DNA of 64,000 nt from CAZDXB01 sp964509335 (lineage in GTDB: Bacteria; Bacteroidota; Ignavibacteria; Kapaibacteriales; UBA2268). The stretch is taken from NCBI GenBank assembly GCA_964509335.1, contig CAZDXB010000014.1:18007-82006 (forward strand), in the 5' to 3' direction. Each line of letters starts with the position of its first letter. Within the stretch, counting starts at the first letter, position 1. The position numbers and the translations under genes are program-made. Below, piece by piece: positions 61,305-64,000 of the stretch. The notes below the pieces were generated by a model that saw only the letters and a program-made list of their open reading frames with translations, searched no databases and was not told where the DNA came from.

Positions 61305-62252
61305 ATGGAATTTAAGGACTACTATAAAATACTGGGAGTTAGCAAAAACGCGAGCCAAGACGAAATAAAAAAGGCTTATAGGAAGCTCGCTCTTAAATAT
61401 CATCCCGATAAAAATAAAGGCAATCCCGAAGCTGAAAATAAATTCAAAGAAATTAGCGAAGCTTACGAAGTATTAAAAGACCCAGAAAAACGCAAAAAAT
61501 ACGACAATCTCGGTTCGTCGTATTCGCAACATAGGCAAACCGGCGGCGGAGCGGGCGATTTCAATTGGGAAGATTGGTTCGGCGGTCAGCGACGAGGCGG
61601 CGGAAGGCAATCCGCCAGAGGATATTCCAATTTCGGCGAATTCTTCGAAGGCGGCGGCGGGCTTTCCGACTTCTTCGATAAGATTTTCGGTCAAGGCTAC
61701 GGCGGCGGACGAACAACTCGCGGATTTAAAGCGAGGAAGGGAGACAACTACCAAGCGAACTTGGAAATAACGCTCGAAGAAGCCTTCAGAGGCAAAAAAC
61801 ATCAACTTTACGCCAACGGGCAAAAAATAGAAGTGGCTACAAAGCCCGGCATTCGCGACGGACGTCAACTAAAAATCAGCGGCAAAGGCGGTCCCGGCAG
61901 AAACGGCGGACCGGACGGCGATTTATTAATAAACGTTCGAGTAAAACCGCACCCAAAAGTTAAAAGAGACGGCGACGACCTTTACATCGACGCCGACATA
62001 GATTTATTCAAAGCGCTGCTCGGCGGCAAAGTGAAACTCAACACGTTTAACGGCTCAGTGCAATTAAAAATCCCGCCCGGAACTCAACCCGGAAAAACAT
62101 TGAAACTAAGCGGACAAGGAATGCCTAACTACAACAACCCAAGCCAAAAAGGCGATTTATACATAAAAATAAACGTCAAAATACCGACCGACCTATCCGA
62201 AAAAGAAAAGGAATTGGTAAAAGAGCTAAAGAAAGAGCGCCAATCGAAATAA
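61305..62252 (+). CDS. DnaJ-family co-chaperone without zinc finger (CbpA-like)
   Basis: A 315-residue Hsp40 that stimulates DnaK. The J-domain opens MEFKDYYKILGVSKNAS and has HPD at residues 33-35. A Gly/Phe/Arg-rich linker (residues ~75-140) follows, then two C-terminal substrate-binding beta-domains (KATKPGIRDGRQL-type VATKPGIRDGRQLKISGKGG; VKPHPKVKRDGDDLYID). The CxxCxGxG zinc modules of DnaJ are absent, so it is a class B protein as CbpA. GAAGGAA precedes the ATG. Confidence 0.93.
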   Translation: MEFKDYYKILGVSKNASQDEIKKAYRKLALKYHPDKNKGNPEAENKFKEISEAYEVLKDPEKRKKYDNLGSSYSQHRQTGGGAGDFNWEDWFGGQRRGGGRQSARGYSNFGEFFEGGGGLSDFFDKIFGQGYGGGRTTRGFKARKGDNYQANLEITLEEAFRGKKHQLYANGQKIEVATKPGIRDGRQLKISGKGGPGRNGGPDGDLLINVRVKPHPKVKRDGDDLYIDADIDLFKALLGGKVKLNTFNGSVQLKIPPGTQPGKTLKLSGQGMPNYNNPSQKGDLYIKINVKIPTDLSEKEKELVKELKKERQSK

Positions 62253-62272
62253 ATTCAATTTTCAGCGCGGCT

Positions 62273-63334
62273 TTAATAAACACGCTTCAACAGCTTCTCG
62301 CAAACGTTAAATACTTGTTCCGACTCTATTAATTTCATACAACCGAAATGCCCCTTCGGGCATTCGCTTTTTCCGATATGAGTGCAAGGTCTGCAGGAAA
62401 GCTCTCTCTCGACTATCTCGTTTTCCACTCTGAAAGGATAAAAACCGAACTCTTTAACGGTAGAGCCTAAAATTTCGACGACGGGGACCTTTCTGGCGGC
62501 GGCTATATGTGCCGCGGCGGTGTCGTTCGTTACGATTAAATGGCATCTATCTATAGCTCGCGCCGTTTTTATTAACGAATTGGATTCGGATACGTCTTCG
62601 GCGATATTATCGCTTAATCCCTTAACTTCGTCGGTAATGGATTTATCTTTTACGCCGCCGATTAAGGTAATATCGGCGTCGAAGCGTTCGGTCAACGTAT
62701 CGGCTAACTCGGCGAACTTTTCCGTTCCCCACCTCTTTGTCTTATGATAAGCGTTGGGAGCTATAGCTATCTTCAACTTATCGCCGATTGTTTTCTTTCC
62801 GTGAAAAGGCGGGTAAGCTCCGCTATTCTTTTCCTCCGGCAGCCAAAACTCCAGTCCCAAGCCGTCGTCCTCAATTCCTAATCTATTAGCCGCTAATAAG
62901 TTCAGCAGCGGAACCGGCAGCGGATTTTTTATTAACGGTCTTTTCAAATAAACGAGCGAGAGTTTATGCAATCGCCTCTTGCTTACTAATAAATACAAAT
63001 CTGAAAGCCCGCTTCGGAAAATCTTCGACCTTAAATTCCTTTGCAAATCAATAACGCAATCGTATTTGCCGTCGGGGAGCGACTTCTTAATTTCATTTTT
63101 CAAATCGACGACTTTGTCTATCTTAACGGATTTGTCGTATAGTTCGATTTTATCCACTCTCGGATTATTCTCATATAACTCCGCGAAACGCTTATCCAAA
63201 GCGAAAGACAACCGAGCTTGGGGATACTTGTGTTTCGCTTGCCTAACCAGCGAGGAGGTTAATAATATATCCCCGATAGAACTGAACCGAATTATCAGCA
63301 GATTTTTTACTTCTTCGTTTTCTAATTTCGACAT
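62273..63334 (-). CDS. Glycosyltransferase family 9 (heptosyltransferase-like)
   Basis: A 353-residue GT-B enzyme of lipopolysaccharide core assembly. It opens LLIIRFSSIGDILLTSSLVR, the GT9 signature. YDCVIDLQRNLRSKIF, then the C-domain LIVTNDTAAAHIAAARKVPV with the donor-binding THAAH-like region and ILGSTVKEFGFYPF. The C-terminal SCRPCTHIGKSECPKGHF has several Cys, as in many GT9 enzymes. The sugar is not set by sequence. Confidence 0.9.
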   Translation of the reverse strand: MSKLENEEVKNLLIIRFSSIGDILLTSSLVRQAKHKYPQARLSFALDKRFAELYENNPRVDKIELYDKSVKIDKVVDLKNEIKKSLPDGKYDCVIDLQRNLRSKIFRSGLSDLYLLVSKRRLHKLSLVYLKRPLIKNPLPVPLLNLLAANRLGIEDDGLGLEFWLPEEKNSGAYPPFHGKKTIGDKLKIAIAPNAYHKTKRWGTEKFAELADTLTERFDADITLIGGVKDKSITDEVKGLSDNIAEDVSESNSLIKTARAIDRCHLIVTNDTAAAHIAAARKVPVVEILGSTVKEFGFYPFRVENEIVERELSCRPCTHIGKSECPKGHFGCMKLIESEQVFNVCEKLLKRVY

Positions 63335-63426
63335 AAAAGTTAAAAAATTTTTCGCAAAATGATAAAAAGTTGCTTAATTTGCTCATAGCGAAAATAAACA
63401 TTTTACAAATAAGGATATAATAAAGT

Positions 63427-63768
63427 ATGAACTTCGCTATTGAACGGAAAGACAGTTTAGTGATATTTACGCTAAAAAGCCGAAATCTCGACTCTGAGAT
63501 TTCCTCGCAGCTAAAAGCCGAATTGCTAATAGTATGTCAACCGAACATCAAAGGCTTGATATTCGATTTAGCCGAAGTCGAATACGTAGATTCGAGCGGA
63601 CTAAGCGCTTTGCTCTTAGCTGACAGGCAATTAAGAGATTACGACGTGCAAATCACGCTCGTCGGCGCTTCAGACTCCGTAAAATCGCTTTTGGATATCT
63701 CCCGTTTAAGCGAATTATTCCAATTCCAAAATACCGTTGAAGACGCCATAAACAGCTACAAAGAATAA
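63427..63768 (+). CDS. STAS-domain anti-sigma-factor antagonist
   Basis: A 113-residue SpoIIAA-like protein. It opens MNFAIERKDSLVIFTLKSRN, and EVEYVDSSGLSALLLADRQL contains the conserved D-S-S-G-L with the phosphorylatable Ser. Such proteins bind an anti-sigma kinase when unphosphorylated. No RsbW-like kinase or sigma factor is encoded nearby. Confidence 0.93.
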   Translation: MNFAIERKDSLVIFTLKSRNLDSEISSQLKAELLIVCQPNIKGLIFDLAEVEYVDSSGLSALLLADRQLRDYDVQITLVGASDSVKSLLDISRLSELFQFQNTVEDAINSYKE

Positions 63769-63788
63769 AGCCCCAAACACTCCCTATA

Positions 63789-63940
63789 GAGATGTCTCAA
63801 AACTTAATTATATCGAATTTCGAACCCTTCGGGTAAACCCGAAGGTTTACATAAACACCTGACTAGCGCGTGATTCCAAAGAAACGTCAACCTCAAGGTT
63901 TACCTTGAGGGGAAACAAAATCCTACTTATGAGACAGCCT
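63789..63940. repeat. Hairpin-bearing element bounded by TCTCA/TGAGA
   Basis: Between GATGTCTCAAAAC (63791) and ATGAGACAGCC (63929) lie two strong hairpins: AACCCTTCGGGT/ACCCGAAGGTT (63823-63847) and CCTCAAGGT-TT-ACCTTGAGG (63891-63910). The outer TCTCA/TGAGA inverted pair could be the ends of a small non-autonomous element of about 140 bases. GACAGCCTC also follows repeat R1 at 1238-1250. Confidence 0.45.
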
Positions 63941-63974
63941 CGATGTAAACGGTTTGTATATATCCATTTTTCCT

Positions 63975-64000
63975 CCTTGTAAAACTCCGATTTTGTAAGG
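63975..64000. repeat. Dispersed hairpin repeat R3, copy 2
   Basis: CCTTGTAAAA and TTTTGTAAGG pair around CTCCGA (two G-U-type pairs), matching the R3 copy at 7802-7827. It is cut by the window end. Confidence 0.7.

Overview
The window looks like a chromosome segment from a Gram-negative member of the Bacteroidota/Chlorobiota/Ignavibacteriota (FCB) assemblage, possibly Kapabacteria-like. The evidence is two large secreted proteins with C-terminal type IX secretion (T9SS) sorting domains, a PorQ-like T9SS protein, FadL/PorT-type barrels, a TonB receptor with a carboxypeptidase-regulatory domain, and a few TAnnTTTG-like promoter elements. Species-level placement is not possible from this sequence. 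Most genes are ordinary chromosomal genes; there is no prophage, CRISPR array or complete insertion sequence.

Layout: (1) 1-4.8 kb: a split ArsP-type permease cut by the window edge, tRNA-Leu, a low-complexity lipoprotein, a FadL-like barrel and a DUF72 gene truncated at a repeat array. (2) 5-9.5 kb: alaS, a 0.7 kb mosaic of hairpin repeats and a membrane glycosyltransferase-like protein. (3) 9.7-18.9 kb: RRM protein, lipoprotein plus TonB receptor, a leftward group (nadE, NarL-type regulator, membrane protein, CheY-like regulator, LEA2-like lipoprotein), dusB and a 3-methyladenine glycosylase. (4) 19-27.7 kb: an outer-membrane/cell-surface block with a double-OmpA barrel protein, a 1228-residue VWA/ASH protein and an Asp-box beta-propeller protein. 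(5) 27.8-32.2 kb: NUDIX, parA, parB, thioesterase, porQ. (6) 32-40 kb: glycogen phosphorylase, tsaC-type gene, HPr and Enzyme I, barrel protein, glyA. (7) 40-46 kb: an OmpA plus secreted WD40 pair, then a four-gene sulfur-oxyanion-like cluster (octaheme cytochrome c, cytochrome b, split YeeE transporter with a fused rhodanese-like domain). (8) 46.3-48.1 kb: tRNA-Ser followed by an AT-rich, decayed patch with a frameshifted SDH-type serine proteinase, a frameshifted small ORF and a remnant of a Y1 (REP-associated) transposase. (9) 48.1-63.8 kb: ispH-cmk-HAD, ssb, DUF1207, fbp, murI, HD-GYP, holA, a response regulator, YyaL, a CBS protein, tRNA-Pro, a DnaJ-type gene, a GT9 enzyme and a STAS protein.

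The genes suggest a heterotrophic cell that stores glycogen, exports proteins by T9SS and probably reduces or imports sulfur oxyanions. The strongest points for follow-up are the octaheme cytochrome/YeeE-rhodanese cluster, whose rhodanese-like domain lacks the catalytic cysteine while the chain ends in a cysteine, and the several families of dispersed intergenic hairpins. One hairpin family has a GTAG tetranucleotide next to the stem, as in bacterial REPs, and a decayed REP-type transposase is present in the same window.
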